Shown in pieces: positions 1 to 11,800 of a DNA stretch of 64,000 bases. Source of the stretch: Erythroxylum novogranatense (Eukaryota > Streptophyta > Magnoliopsida > Malpighiales > Erythroxylaceae); contig CM057228.1 in the NCBI GenBank assembly GCA_029891385.1, positions 52,291,783 through 52,355,782 of the forward strand, written 5' to 3'. The notes under the pieces were generated by a model. That model ran no database searches. It worked only from the letters and a program-made list of their open reading frames with translations, and was not told where the DNA came from. Positions within the stretch are counted from its first letter, which is position 1. Each line of letters starts with the position of its first letter. The translations under genes were made by a program, and so were the position numbers.

Positions 1-1074
1 AATGCTAGACTAAGATCCGATGATATGGGAATGAATGGGTTTACAAAATTGTGAGTGATGCATTTCATTTCATGAATGCATGTCATTTAATGGTTGTTGT
101 GACTAGAGTAGCCACCGATCAGAGCTAGAAGCTCAACGATTAATGAGCCCTATATGGGACAGTTATCAATGAGCCCTACATGGGACAGTTATCAATGAGC
201 CCTACATGAGACAGTTATCAATGAGCCCTACATGAGACAGTTATCAATGAGCCCTACATGGGACAGTTATCAATGAGCCCTACATAGGATATTTATTAAT
301 GAGCCCTATATGGGACAATTATCAATGATCCCTACACGGGACAATTATCAATGAGCCCAATATGGGACAGTATCAATGAGCCCTATACGAGACAGTTCAG
401 GCACTCGGTCATAACAGAGTAACAATTGGAAAGTGAGTGTCATATACACTGAGTATGCATGACATAAATGATTAAATGATATTGAATGTGAAATAACTGA
501 ACAAGTTTATGTGATTCAATATGGTTGTTAATGAAATGATATGAATATGAGAAATAATGTGATATATGAAATAAAGTGAGATTAGTTCATTGATTGAATG
601 TGAAATAATATGATCATGTGCGATCAGTATGAAATATATGTCTTATGTGATATGTGATAAGTGAGCCATCGATGATGGTCACTCACTAAGTTCGCAAAAC
701 TCACCCAAAATTTGCAATTATTTTTCAGGATCGAAAGAATACCCCGTTAAGCCAACGGGAGTACATTTGCAGGATTTAAGTGAAGGTTAGAAGTCGGGAT
801 CAGTTCGCGTCTGCATTGCATGTCTTTATTTATGTAATAAAGTGTAGTTTTGCATTTGGAAAATGGGCCCGAGTGGTTATTGGAAATTGTGTATAATGAA
901 ATTGTATATGATTGAATGAGGACCCAAATTATGCATTGAATTCCGTATATATTGTTTGCAAAAAAAAAAGTACCGATTACTGAATGAGTGTTTTAGCACG
1001 CCAACCTCTCGGGGCACAGACTCGGATATCACCGTCGATGTCGGGTTCCGGTCACGTAGGAGTGGGGTGTTACA
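1..1074 (+). mobile_element. LTR-B: 3' part of a TGTAACA-type LTR
   Basis: Noncoding right-hand part of a Ty3/Gypsy-like LTR; its start and the rest of its element lie left of the window. It ends in TGTTACA at 1068-1074. Reverse-complemented, positions 660-1074 align with the left part of solo LTR S2 (9455-10020), including the start TGTAACACCCC and the shared words GACATCGA and GTGATATCCGAG, so the two are inverted members of one family. With S2 read as minus sense, this copy is plus sense and shows the U5-like end. It carries a 26-bp tandem array and small hairpins (GAGCT-AGA-AGCTC near 123-135; CCATC-GAT-GATGG near 666-678). No coding sequence is present. Confidence 0.72.
143..401 (+). repeat. 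26-bp tandem repeat, about 10 units, inside LTR-B
   Basis: Ten head-to-tail units beginning ATGAGCCCTA and ending near GACAGTTATCA; nine are 26 bp and one is 25 bp. Most units contain CCC-TACAT-GGG, a small hairpin. Units differ at a few bases (ATGGG, ATGAG, ATAGG, ACGGG), so the array is not newly formed. The same place in the related LTR S2 has an unrelated-looking array of about 47 bp. Confidence 0.93.
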
Positions 1075-1117
1075 AGAAGTGTCAAAAATCTCCATTTCCT
1101 TAAGTTGACCCGTGAAT

Positions 1118-1286
1118 GTCCTTTAAACGGACATGAATGTCTGTTAAATGTCCGTTTAACGGACATATGTCAGGTTTGGGAGCTCATTTGGCCAAGAAAG
1201 TCCGTTAAACGGACATTCCTGTCTGTTTAACGGACGTAGACTAGCCAAGGGGTTTTTTTACACTCGAGAACGTCCGTTTAACAGAC
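1118..1286. repeat. Array of five 15-bp palindromes in the Tek1 LTR
   Basis: Near-perfect palindromes of the form GTCCGTTTAACGGAC begin at 1118, 1150, 1200, 1221 and 1272, with variants GTCCTTTAAACGGAC, GTCTGTTTAACGGAC and GTCCGTTTAACAGAC, plus a partial copy near 1138. Spacing is irregular, so this is a cluster of sites rather than a simple tandem repeat. It lies near the sense end of the LTR. Function unknown. Confidence 0.88.
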
Positions 1287-2032
1287 ATTTCCCAAGGTCC
1301 CCCAATACCTCTCTAGTTCTTCCAACTTCCATCCTAACAGCATATACACTTATAATCTCCATAAATTCACTTATTCTAATGCCTAAACACTTCATAACAA
1401 TCCAAACCACAATTTCATTTCACAAACTTTTCATAAATTCACAAATTTTATCAATTCTACCTAAATAATTTCATAATTTCACTTGAATCCAGACCACAAT
1501 CCTACCCTTATGAAAGGTTGAAAATAGCTATGAAAAACTTGAAAAGCCATAAACAACCATATTGCATTTGTATTTCATTTGCATCAAAATAAGAGTTTTA
1601 CAACGCTTTAGTGGGCATTTCAAGCTACTTACAACATAGTCCAAAAATACAAACTTTACAAAATCAATAATTTTTCAAAATGCAACTAAAGTATTGTTTT
1701 ACAAATTCCAACTTTCAAAGATCAAAAGAACAAAAGTGCAAAATGGAGTGATGCCTTGGCGCTTATCTCAATCACTCGCTAACTTGCTCATCTCCTGTGG
1801 GTGGGAAGGTGAGGGGGTGAGCTTAACGCTTATGGGTAACAACTTTATAATCGGCAATAAACAAAAACCGTTTGAAACATTCCAGATTATAGAAAAGTCC
1901 ATAAAGCATATATTTCTTAACTTTGATAAACCAAAATCACAATTCTCATAAGTCAAACATTTTCCAAACTTGTCAATACATGTAAACACACAAACACATC
2001 ACAAATGGCTTGGCAAGTCCATAAACATGACG

Positions 2033-2225
2033 AACTACACAATTCCATATAATGGTCTTGTGTAGTTGTAAACTTGAGGGAGTCATTAAAGGAGCTCCGT
2101 GCCATTAGCGGACAGGCGTGAAAATCCTTGACTTGGTCAACGTGTACGTGACAATTCTTGGATGGACTAAACCAAACCCACATAACATGTAATTCATGAA
2201 CTGAAAATATTTTGCCCAAATGGCA
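2033..2225 (-). other. Structured leader block in the Tek1 LTR
   Basis: Three hairpins on the + strand numbering. HP1: outer stem AACTACACAA (2033-2042) with TTGTGTAGTT (2058-2067), inner stem CCAT (2045-2048)/ATGG (2052-2055), loop ATA. HP4, weak: AGG (2114-2116)/CCT (2126-2128). HP5: TGCC (2213-2216)/GGCA (2222-2225). The same hairpins recur with different stem sequence in the other LTRs. They lie downstream of the TATA box, so they would be in the 5' leader of the element transcript. Confidence 0.6.
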
Positions 2226-2976
2226 CATTCTTAAAAACTTGTTTTTCATGCACATGACATATTTCACACATCAACAACCAAAATCCCAAACCAATCATAA
2301 AAGTCATTTTTCAACTCAATCAAAAGCAACAAACACAATAATTGCAAAGCAATTACAATTCATTCCCAAAATTCACACACAACCACATAGGGTAAATTCT
2401 CAATCATTTGAAGAACAATAAATGCTCATTTAAGAGGTAGTTGGAAAAATCATTAATTACATTTATTGATGAACATTTAATAGCTTATTAATACAATTAT
2501 AAAGATGTCACCCACCTGATTTTCCTTGCTTGAAGCTTGTTCAAGGATCTGTCTCCTCTTCTAGCTCATCTTGCCTCCGTTCACAAAAACAAACTCCCCA
2601 AAATCAAAAGGAATCCAAATTGGAAAACCTAAAGAACCCAATACATGAAATTGATCCTAGAATAACTAAACCCATCCATTTCCTAAGCTCTTTGAATCAC
2701 AAACACTTCAAAAATCCAAAACCTTAAAAATCACTAACCTTGAATCTTCACCCAACGAAGGATTTTCTGGGCTCTAATGGAAGCTTGAACCTTCCTTTTT
2801 CTTTTTCCTTCTTGAATTACTTCAAAAATCACCCTTGAAGACGTAGAAAAATCAACCCTAGCTTAGCCCCCCTTTTTTTTCTCTCCTTTCCTTTCCACCA
2901 ACGACACTTTCTCTCTCTTTCTCCCTCCAATTTCATTTTTGCTTCTTTAAAATGAAAGACAACTCATTTCTCTTGC

Positions 2977-2984
2977 CTTTTATA
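2977..2984 (-). promoter_or_regulatory. TATA box of the Tek1 LTR
   Basis: The minus strand reads GGTATAAAAGGCAAG, a canonical plant TATA box, about 250 bp from the LTR start. Transcription would begin about 25-30 bp further left on the + strand numbering. Assigned by motif and position only. Confidence 0.6.
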
Positions 2985-3229
2985 CCACTAATGCTTGCAC
3001 AAAGTCTATTTTTCCCTTACTCAAAAGTTTATGTTCTTTCCTCCTTAAGTGACATGCCTAAAATGCCCTTAATGCAATACTCTCCTAAGACTTCAATTTA
3101 ATCTCTTATGTCACACAACCTCATTAACATTAACATGTTAATTAATTTTCAACACACACAACTCTATCAAGACCTCAAAAATTAATCTAATCATGCTTAA
3201 TCAAATAAAAAAAAATTCAGGAGCCAACA

Positions 3230-3241
3230 TTTCTCCCCCTT
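3230..3241 (-). other. Polypurine tract of Tek1
   Basis: The minus strand reads AAGGGGGAGAAA directly before the LTR start TGTTGG, which is the plus-strand primer position of LTR retrotransposons. The preceding bases, ATTTCGAGGA, are nearly the same as in Tek2 and in the Gia elements. Confidence 0.85.
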
Positions 3242-5065
3242 AAAGAATTTTTTCCTCGAAATTCTTAACTGATTCGTTGAAGAGGTGTGGATACTTCTCC
3301 TTCATGGCTTCCAAGGGCTCCCACGTAGCCTCTTCAACAGAATGATTTCTCCACAAGACTTTGACTAACTGAATTGTCTTGTTCCTTAGGACCTTCTCCT
3401 TGGTGTCCAAAATCTCCACTGGAGTCTCTTCATAACTCAAATCATCACTCAACTGAACCTCAGTGGTCTGAATAATGTGGGATGGATCCGATTTGTACCT
3501 CCTCAGCATAGACACATGAAAAACGTCATGTATCTGTGACAATTCTGATGGCAGTGCCAACCTATAAGCTAGTGGTCTGATCCTCTCAAGAATCTCATAA
3601 GGACCTACATATCTCAGACTCAACTTGCCCTTCTTGCCAAACCTCATGACTCCTTTCTAAGGAGATGTTTTAAGAAATACTTTTTCACCAACTTCATTTT
3701 CCATCTCCTCTCGATGCGCATCAGTATAGCTCTTCATCCTATCCTGAGTTGCCTTAAGTCGTTGCTTAATCAAATTGACCTTGTCCACTGTCATCTGAAG
3801 TAACTCTGGCCCTATGAGTTTCCTTTCTCCTTCTTCATCCCAGCATATCAGAGTTCTACACCTCCTTCCACACAGTGCTTCATAAGGAGCCATCTGAATG
3901 CTCGAATGGTACGAATTATTATAAGCAAATTCGACCAATGGTAAATGTTCATCCCACGCACCTTTGAAGTCCCTCACACATGCCCTGAGCATTCCCTCAA
4001 GTGTTTGAATGGTCCTCTCCGATTGACTATCTTTTTGGGCATGAAATGCCGTGCTAAAATTCAACTTGGTCCCGAGAGCTTCTTGCAAGCTTCCCCAAAA
4101 TCTCGAAGTAAATCGAGGATTCCTGTCAGCAACTATAGAATCTAGAATCCCATGCAATCTCACTATCTCATCAATGTACTTTTTCGCTAACACATGCAAA
4201 GAATCAGTCTATTTAATTGCCAAAAAATGTGCTAACTTCGTTAACCGATCAACAATGACCCATATGGGATCATGCTTCGTACTAGTCTTGGGCAAACCCA
4301 TCAGAAAATCTATAGTTACCCGTTGCCACTTCCACTCAGGAATGGATAGTGGCCTTAACTTGCTAGAAGGTGCCTGATGTTCAGCCTTGACTTGCTGACA
4401 CACTCAAAACTTGCTCACATATTCTGCTACATCCCTCTTCATGCCTTTCCACCAAAAATTATCTTTCAGATCTCTATACATCCTGGTGCTATCGGGGTGC
4501 ATGGCATAAGGCACATTGTGTGCCTCATCCAAAATCTCATCTTTCACCTCCTTGAAATTTGGGATGCAAAGTCTGCTTCCGACAACCATAAGTCCATCAT
4601 CCCTCACTAACACTTCAAATTTCTTGCCATTCTGAATTTCTTCTCGAAGCTTACTCAATTCTGCATCCTGCTCTTGTAACTCCTTAACTTTCTCCCTAAG
4701 TATCGGCCTCACTCTGAAATTTGCAATCACATAATCCGGATCCTCCCGTTTCAAACTTATTCTAAGCTTCGCCATTTCTTCCAATAATGGCAAATACACT
4801 GTTTGTACATGAGCAATAGAAGATTTCCTACTCAAGGCATCCACAACCACATTTGCCTTTCCTGGGTGGTATTCAATCATCAGGTCGTAATCCTTGAGCA
4901 ACTCTAGCCATCTTCTTTGTCCCAAATTTAGCTGTTTCTGACTTAACAAATACTTGATACTCTTATGATCCGTAAAAATCTTCGTCTGCACCCCATATAG
5001 ATAATGTCTTCAAATCTTCAGGGAGAAAATCACTACTGCTAATTCCAAATCGTGGGTTGGGTAAT
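3240..5065 (-). pseudogene. Tek1 pol, C-terminal part: RNase H end, integrase, chromodomain
   Basis: Read leftwards: the end of RNase H ([12 protein letters not shown]), a connection region ([16 protein letters not shown]), the integrase zinc domain, the integrase core with D in VTIDFLMGLP, D in SIVADRNPRFTS and E in IQTLEGMLRA, then a chromodomain ending with VEEATWEPLEAMKEKY. The enzyme would insert element cDNA; the chromodomain of chromoviruses binds modified histones and guides insertion. Breaks: a TGG-to-TGA stop near 5012, a stop at 4404 in the zinc finger where a Cys is also lost, CAG-to-TAG at 4209-4211, and TGG-to-TAG near 3657. S1 separates this piece from the rest of pol. Confidence 0.88.
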
Positions 5066-5618
5066 TCAATTGTTGGATCCCGTTACCGGAGTCCAATTCT
5101 TGAACCGTAAAATATGAAACTTGATCATCTTGCCTTGTAGGGTTTATTTCATTTAACCCTAATTTCAAATTGATTTCTCTTGTAAATCATAGCCTTATGA
5201 CTCTTGTTTAATTTAAGAGAAGGATCGCTTCAATCGGAGTTCTATAACTCAAGATATCGACAAAATACCAACATGTGATCATATCTCGATCACGCTCTCT
5301 CGACTGACCCTTTACTTGATTTCATGCTAACTCTTTCAATTTAACTCCAAATGACACAAATTCTTATGGGTAGGTACCTACATGTCTCATGAATCCATGG
5401 CTCAAAAATCACTTCATTTGGAGGTCTGATGAGGAAGTTATGATCAAAACAATCCTTCATATTCATATCCCGATGTATATTTGACATACTTTGGTAAAAA
5501 CGCCATAACTCTTGCTACAGATGTCGGATTGATGTAATCTTTCTACCAATCAATATGTACACATCCTGATCTAAAACTCATATTAGAGGCCTAAAAATGA
5601 AATTCGCACTCTAACGGG

Positions 5619-5707
5619 TCATACCATGAGGAAGAGACGAATGTAAAGTCGAGGCTCCTCCGATTTTCTATGGTCATACCATGAGGTATGGAGCTCATAC
5701 CATGAGG
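5619..5707. repeat. Three copies of TCATACCATGAGG in S1
   Basis: Copies start at 5619, 5674 and 5695. The second forms a stem CATACC (5675-5680)/GGTATG (5685-5690). It lies near the sense end of the LTR, as does the palindrome array in the Tek1 LTR, though the sequence is unrelated. Confidence 0.8.
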
Positions 5708-6445
5708 AAGAAATGACCGAATGATGAGATTTTTCCCAAAGCCTCTTAAACCCTCACCCATGCTTTCTAACTTATTCCTAACACCAAATACACTTGTAAT
5801 CTTGCAAGATTCACTTACTCTACTACTAAATACTTCATAACAACTCCAAACATCCAACTTATTTTATCATTCTATCAATTCTTGATTGATTTGTCCATCA
5901 AACCCAAGATTCCTATGCAACCATCAAAGCTATCCTCATAAACAAGACTTATGCATCCTGCTAACTTTCAACCATCATAACTCTCAACTTCCAACTTCTA
6001 TTGTCTAACCAATTTAACACATCTACAAGACTTTGCACAATCAACCTCACACAAGCCTCATTCTAACCTTGATTACACATGCATGACCATCAATCCCAAT
6101 CTCATAACATTTAACTACCTAAATGATATTCATTCCATCTCATGCATCATCTCAAAAGATCAAAGGTCATACAATCAAGCATTATACATTAGGGTTTAAA
6201 ATTCACTTTTGAATCATAACTCATTCATTCCATCTCCATCAAATCATGTCATATTTCATACAATGCTTTAGTGGGCATTTTAAGTCCAATTACATGAAAC
6301 TTCAAAGTACAATATCATTCTCAAAATGCAACTAAAGCATTATTTTACAAAAATCATTTCAATCACAAAACCAAAAGAAAACTCTTCGAGTAAATGCCTT
6401 TAAGCTTGCTCCTCGGGATCCCGCCATTTCTGGAGAATTGAGGGG

Positions 6446-6869
6446 TGAGCTTTTCGCTCATGGTAACACATTTATATTTATATAACAAGCATGTCTATTT
6501 AGTTATTCACACATCAAGCAATCTTTCAATGAAATCATAATACATGCATCATGCAATTTTCATCAACACATAAACATAATTTCTCACAATTCGAACATTC
6601 ATAATTCTTGCAATTTCATGTAATCACATATGAAACACATCGAATGGCTTGGTAAGTCCATATTCATGGCAACCATATAGTCTCATTTTATGAGCTTCTA
6701 TAGGCAAATCTTGAGGAGTCCAAATAATGGATCATCCTATGCCACAATCGGGCAGGCGGGCGAAGCCTTTTTATGGTCGACGTGCATGTGACGGTTCTTG
6801 GGACTATACCTTACCCACATAACATAAGAATCATGCATAACAATAAAATTGGACTGTTCTTGTCCAATT
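6446..6869 (-). other. Structured leader block in S1
   Basis: HP2: TGAGC (6446-6450)/GCTCA (6456-6460). HP1: outer TATAG (6676-6680)/CTATA (6698-6702), inner CTCAT (6682-6686)/ATGAG (6690-6694). HP4: AGGC (6754-6757)/GCCT (6765-6768), loop GGGCGAA; the equivalent in other LTRs is AGCC/GGCT with loop GGGAGAA, a pair swap that keeps the stem. HP5: AATTGGAC (6847-6854)/GTCCAATT (6862-6869). Confidence 0.6.
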
Positions 6870-7625
6870 CACTGTTTTCTTGAAAATCTTATCTTTCATG
6901 CATATTTCATATTGTACATTTCATGCATAAGTCATATTGTGCATTCATACTCATTTAAGCTATTTCATTCAATACTTACTCAACCATCATCAAATCATCG
7001 ACATGTATTATTTTCATTTACACATAACTCATGATTAATGTCATCTAACCACAACTAACACAAGCATTTATAGCAATCATTTATACTAACTTACAAGTAA
7101 CAAACATTCATTAGTGTCATTTATCAACTTGCATTAATTGCTCATAAATATAAAGATAAATATGGAACCCACCTTTAAGACTTGCTAAATCCTTGGTTTC
7201 CTTCCTACAACTCTTGTTCCTCTTCTCTTCCTTCTCTCTCTTCATTAAAAACCAAAAACCCATGTAAATCTCACTTCAATTGAGAAACCATGTTACACCT
7301 TTCATGAAATCAACTTTGAAATCACTATACCCATTCCATTCTTAGTCTTTCTAACCAAAAACCCAACTAAAATCTCACACTTAAACAAAAGGCTTACCTT
7401 AAATCTTCAACAACACCAAGAGTTTCTTGGTTCAAGATGAAGCTCTAGCCTTCCTCTTCACTTTTAACTATTGGACTTTCTTCCAACTCCCTCTTGATCT
7501 CTTGGAAATCACCACCCTAACAAGCTTCTTCTTCTCTCTTCTTCTTCCCATTCGACACTCTCCCCTCTCTCTCACAATTTGATTGCTTCACTTCTTCTCC
7601 TCTCTAACTCACTTAATTTTCCTTT

Positions 7626-7633
7626 CTTTTATA
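7626..7633 (-). promoter_or_regulatory. TATA box of S1
   Basis: The minus strand reads AGTATAAAAGAAAGG, about 375 bp from the sense start of the LTR, followed by a purine-rich stretch. Motif and position only. Confidence 0.55.
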
Positions 7634-8011
7634 CTCCCTTTTCATTTAAATTAAGCCCATTTGCCTTTAAGCCCATCTACTCTTCTCTTCTTCTTCTTAT
7701 TCTCCCACTAACACAACTCACACTACTCAAGCCCACTTCTTCATTTAAGCCCATTTCATATATATCCTCTCTTCTTTCTTATTTCATTTTTTTATTCATT
7801 TCATTTGGGCCCAAGGCCCAACTAGCACATTAAACTACATCTAACTCATTTAAGTCAACTAATACATTTACTAACATTAATTCTTAACACCTAACTCATT
7901 TAATGTCATATGCTAATTCATGCTAACTTTATTAAATACTATATTAATTTACCCCATTAATCTAACCATGCTTGATTTATCATTAAAAAAAATTCTGGGG
8001 GTAACATCAGT

Positions 8012-9449
8012 TCATAAGGTTTTAGTTGCTACGAGGCATAAGCTATTACTTTGTCTCCTTGCATCAATACACAACTAAAACCCTTCCTTGAAGCATCACT
8101 ATAAATTGCATAATTTTCCTCTCCTGTAGGCAAAAGTCAGAATTGGAGCACTTGTCAATTTGTGCTTAAACTCCTCAAAGCTCTTCTGGCATTCATCACT
8201 CTAAATAAACTTCTGATTTTTCCTCAATAACTTAGTCATCGGAGCAGCTATCATCAAGAACCCTTCAACAAATCTCCTTTAATACCCTGCTAGACCCAGA
8301 AAATTTCTTACCTCTGCCACTGTCATCGATGCATGCCAATTCACTACTGCTTCAATTTTCCCTGGATCAACATGTACCCCATCTTTAGAAATCACATGTT
8401 CAAGGAAAATCACTTCGTGAAGCCAAAATTCACATTTGTTGAATTTGGCATAAAGATCTTTCTCCCTTAATCTCTGCAACACTATCCTGAGATGTTCCTC
8501 ATGTTCCCCTTCACTTTTGGAATAAACCATAATATCATCGATAAACACTATGACAAATTGATCCAAAAACTCCTTGAAGACCCTATTCATAAGATCCATA
8601 AATGCAGTCGGAGCATTGGTCAGTCCGAATGGCATGACTAGGAACTCGTAATGCCCATAACGAGTCCTAAAAGCTGTCTTGCTTACATCAGACTCCTTGA
8701 TTCTGAGCTGATGATAGCCTGACTTGAGATCAATCTTAGAAAAGAACCTTGCTCCCTGCAACTGGTCAAACAGATCATCTATCCGAGGAAAAGGGTACTT
8801 GTTCTTAACAGTCACGTTGTTGAGTCTCCGGTAATCGATACACATACGCCATGTCTCATCCTTCTTCCTAACAAACAAAACTGGTGCTCCCCATGGTGAT
8901 GAACTCGGCCGTACATACCCCTTCCCTAGCAGTTCCTCTAACTGTTCCTTGAGTTCCCTCAGTTCAGCTGGGGCCATTCTATACGGTGGTATAGAAATAG
9001 GTGCGGTTCCGAGAATCAAATCAATAACAAACTCGATTTCCCTTACCGGTGGCAAACCAGGTAACTCCTCTGGGAATACATCTGGAAATTCCTTCACTAT
9101 TGGAAAATCCTCTAACCTTGCTTCATTCACCTCAATATCCACAACATGCACCAAGAAGGCTTCACACCCCTTTTCCATCATTTTGTCAGCTAACAAAGCT
9201 GAAATAATTCTTGGCAACGACATTCTTCTGTCTCCTCTAAAAATTACCTTCTTACCATTTCCAATATCAAATTCTACCACCTTAAGACCACAATCCAACT
9301 TCGCATGATACTTTTCCATGGCATCCATACCCAGTATCACATCTAGACCCTTCAGCTCTAGAGGCAACAAGTCTACTACCAATCTAGCACCCTCAATAAC
9401 CAATTCACAGTCTCTATACACTCGACTGATTATCACATTCCTCCCTAGA
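8012..9449 (-). pseudogene. Tek1 protease end, reverse transcriptase, start of RNase H
   Basis: The main frame (9449 down to 8279, over 380 residues) holds the end of the aspartic protease ([19 protein letters not shown]), a linker ([14 protein letters not shown]) and reverse transcriptase with [65 protein letters not shown] and the catalytic FIDD box. After a stop at 8279 (a Tyr codon changed to TAA in GYYRRF) the RT tail and the first part of RNase H continue to 8012, where S1 is inserted. RT copies element RNA into DNA. The right edge at 9449 is the insertion site of S2. The short N-terminal residues before the join are LTR sequence, not protein. Confidence 0.92.
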
Positions 9450-9977
9450 GGTATTATAGTATCCCACTCCCGCAAGACCCAAACTCGACATCGAGGGTGA
9501 TATCCGAGCCCGTGCCTCACGAGGGTGGTATGTTAGAGCATTCAATTACAGTTCAAAAACTCAGTAAGACATTTTTTTATTTTTGAAAACAATCGTATGC
9601 GCGGAATTCAATAACAATTTAGGCCCGCTTTAATACGAAAACATTTCCAATCATAACACAAATTTTAGTCATAAAGACACTCAGCAGTATTTAACCATTT
9701 CATGTACAGAAATCCATAACCAAATTGGGCCCAATGTTATTTCCAGAACACTTTTAGTAATCACATTACAAATACAACATTTACCAATTGGGGCCCTCTG
9801 CAATAACAATACTATTCTACAGAAATTGCATAAATACAATTTTACATAAGACAGAACGACACTAATGCAGACGTGAACTGATCCCGACCTCAAACTCTGA
9901 CTTGCCTGCAGTAGACATACTCCTGTTTGTCTAACGGGGTACTCTTCAATTCCTGAAAAATATTTGCAATGTTGGGT

Positions 9978-10020
9978 GAGTTTGCGAACTCAACGAGAAA
10001 CCATCATCGATGGTTCACTC
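9978..10020 (-). other. Two hairpins in S2 leader
   Basis: HP2: GAGTT (9978-9982)/AACTC (9987-9991), loop TGCG; this replaces GAGCT/AGCTC of the other LTRs and keeps pairing. Next to it, AACCATC and GATGGTT form a 7-bp stem around ATC (about 10001-10017). LTR-B has a shorter form of both. Confidence 0.6.
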
Positions 10021-10231
10021 AACTCATGCATATACAAACAATTCACAGAATATCGCATAGTATTATGGTCAGAAATATCACATGATTTATCATTTCACAA
10101 ATATAAGACGTTTCGCCTTTCACTCAGTCCATGTTCAATCATATGTATATGCAATGCACATGTGACACGTCCCATTTTATTACGGTGTTGTGACTGTGCC
10201 CCTGATTTGTCCCAGTAACGGGCACATTAAC

Positions 10232-10350
10232 GGTGAGCCTGTGGCTCTAAAATACGTTAGGCCTGAATGCCCTGATACGGTGAGCCTGTGGCTCTGAAAT
10301 ACGTTGGGCTCGAAGCCTTGTTGCGTTGAGCTTTAAGCTCTGAAATATGG
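10232..10350 (-). repeat. Tandem array of about 47 bp units, each with a hairpin, in S2
   Basis: About 2.5 units start at 10232, 10279 and 10325. The hairpins are GAGCC-TGT-GGCTC (10235-10247 and 10282-10294) and GAGCTT-T-AAGCTC (10328-10340); the third differs in sequence but is still fully paired. A further stem TTCGGAC/GTCCGAA lies near 10488-10510. LTR-B has a 26-bp array in the same place. Confidence 0.82.
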
Positions 10351-11275
10351 TGGTTGCTCCGGTCACAACTGTCATTTTCTGTACATGCCTTTTTGCATGA
10401 ATGCATATGTCTCAAATCGCATTAAAACCAATTAATTACAATTTCACAATTTCACACAAATAGCACTTCGATATCAAGTTCCCAATCCTTCGGACACCTG
10501 TGGTCCGAAATCAATCATAATCAAACACTCATAACCCTCCATTCATCTCCACATGGTATAAGTGCATAATATTAAACACATAAAGGTTGAGGAACCAACT
10601 AGGTTACTCACTTGTACTTCCGAGCTACTGCCTGGAAGTCCCAGCAATATCTGTGGAATGTTGTTCCATCGGTACCTCTATACAGTCAAATAATTTCCCA
10701 TTACTAAATGCACAATCAGAATAATTTAATGATGCACATGTCGCAATTAACAGAATGTACGATGTATGTTCATGACCTTCCCGGGGCTAAATCCCAATTT
10801 CCACTCTCATTTGTCAAAATCTAACTTTTCACTCAATTGATCAATAATGACTCATTTCATTTCAATAATATGTCATGGAACTCCACAAGTCCGTTTCTAA
10901 AATTCAGTTCAATTTACCATATCATATACACTAAAATATTCCCAAGAAAACCCCAAAGCCAGTGTCACTATTCTCTAGATCAAAATTCACCCATTAAGCT
11001 CTGTTTCTAAAACTCCCAATAGCATTAAATTTATTTACAAAGACTCAAAATTATACTCCAATTGTCATGAAACAATCCTTTGATTGCAATAGGAAACCAT
11101 ATTCAACTTTTTTTCAATATTTAAGATCTCACTCATTTGATTCAACTTTCTTTCTTTACCTCAATTGTAGACCTCTTTTTCTAGTTCATAATGAATCAAA
11201 CATCACTTCATTTGGAGGTCTACATCAATAGTTATGCCCCAAAAACTAAAATAAACCAATTCAGGAAAATGGCCC

Positions 11276-11396
11276 TCATCGCGGCCTCAAATTAACATTA
11301 ATTCGCCGCGAACAACTTCTGTGGGGCTCGCCGAGACAAATTAACATTAATTCACCGCGGCGAGGCCTCACGCACGCCGCGACGTGCGAGTCGCTG
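11276..11396. other. GC-rich, CpG-dense island in S2 U3
   Basis: A sharp GC-rich patch in AT-rich sequence, with two copies of a word starting AAATTAACATTAATTC and then repeated CGCCGCG, CCGCGGCGAGG and GCCGCGACG. Similar islands of unrelated sequence lie at a comparable place in Tek2 (43283-43482) and F (30365-30570). Confidence 0.75.
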
Positions 11397-11792
11397 GTTC
11401 ATCTTCTCCGACTGGTTTTCTCCCATTTTCTCTCTAAATTCAACCATATCTCACTCTCAACTACCCCAATCTTTCACATTAACACAAGGAATGCATCAAA
11501 CTCACTAATAAACAACATATAACCAATTTACTTACCAAATCAAGCTCTCCTTCAAAAACTTCCGAAAATTTCTCTAACCCCTTTCGCCTTTCTCTAACAC
11601 CCAGGATAATCTCTTCTCCTCACACAACTCATCTTTTCTCCAAGGTCTACGGTTGTCTTAATAACAAGGAGAAGCAAGCAAGTGAGCCACAAGAAATCAA
11701 ACAAAGAGGAAGAAGGAGAATGGATCAAAGGGAGAAAAATCGTGCCCTAGGATAGAGGAGAAAGTTTTCTACCAAGTTTTAAAACCTAAGGC

Positions 11793-11800
11793 ATTATATA
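11793..11800 (-). promoter_or_regulatory. TATA box of S2
   Basis: The minus strand reads AAGTATATAATGCC about 530 bp from the sense start. Motif and position only. Confidence 0.45.

Larger units (their letters stand above)
1080..3229 (-). mobile_element. 3' LTR of Tek1
   Basis: The minus-strand start TGTTGGCTCC lies exactly beside the PPT (right edge 3229). The left edge is less certain: TGTCAAAAATC at 1080 would give a TG...CA LTR of about 2150 bp, similar to the 2220-bp LTR of Tek2. In sense order it has U3, a TATA box at 2977-2984, the donor-like motif CAG/GTGGGTG at 2511-2520, the hairpin series at 2225-2033 and a palindrome array at 1286-1118. No protein is encoded. Confidence 0.82.
5071..8006 (-). 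mobile_element. S1: solo LTR (2936 bp) in Tek1 RNase H
   Basis: Bounded by TGTTGGATCC (5071) and GGGGGTAACA (8006), with duplications TCAAT (5066-5070) and TCAGT (8007-8011), one mismatch. Removing it rejoins GGGTAAT to TCAGTTCATAAGG and restores the RNase H frame seen in Tek2. Sense is minus: its start, TGTTACCCCCAGAATTTT, resembles the Tek1 LTR start. It contains a TATA box, the donor-like motif (7166-7175), hairpins and a repeated palindrome, but no internal region or coding sequence. It is probably the product of LTR-LTR recombination. Confidence 0.9.

Noticed and set aside
143..401. Regular 26-bp repeats as a CRISPR array
   Set aside because: Units are directly adjacent with no unique spacers, and the window is plant nuclear DNA.
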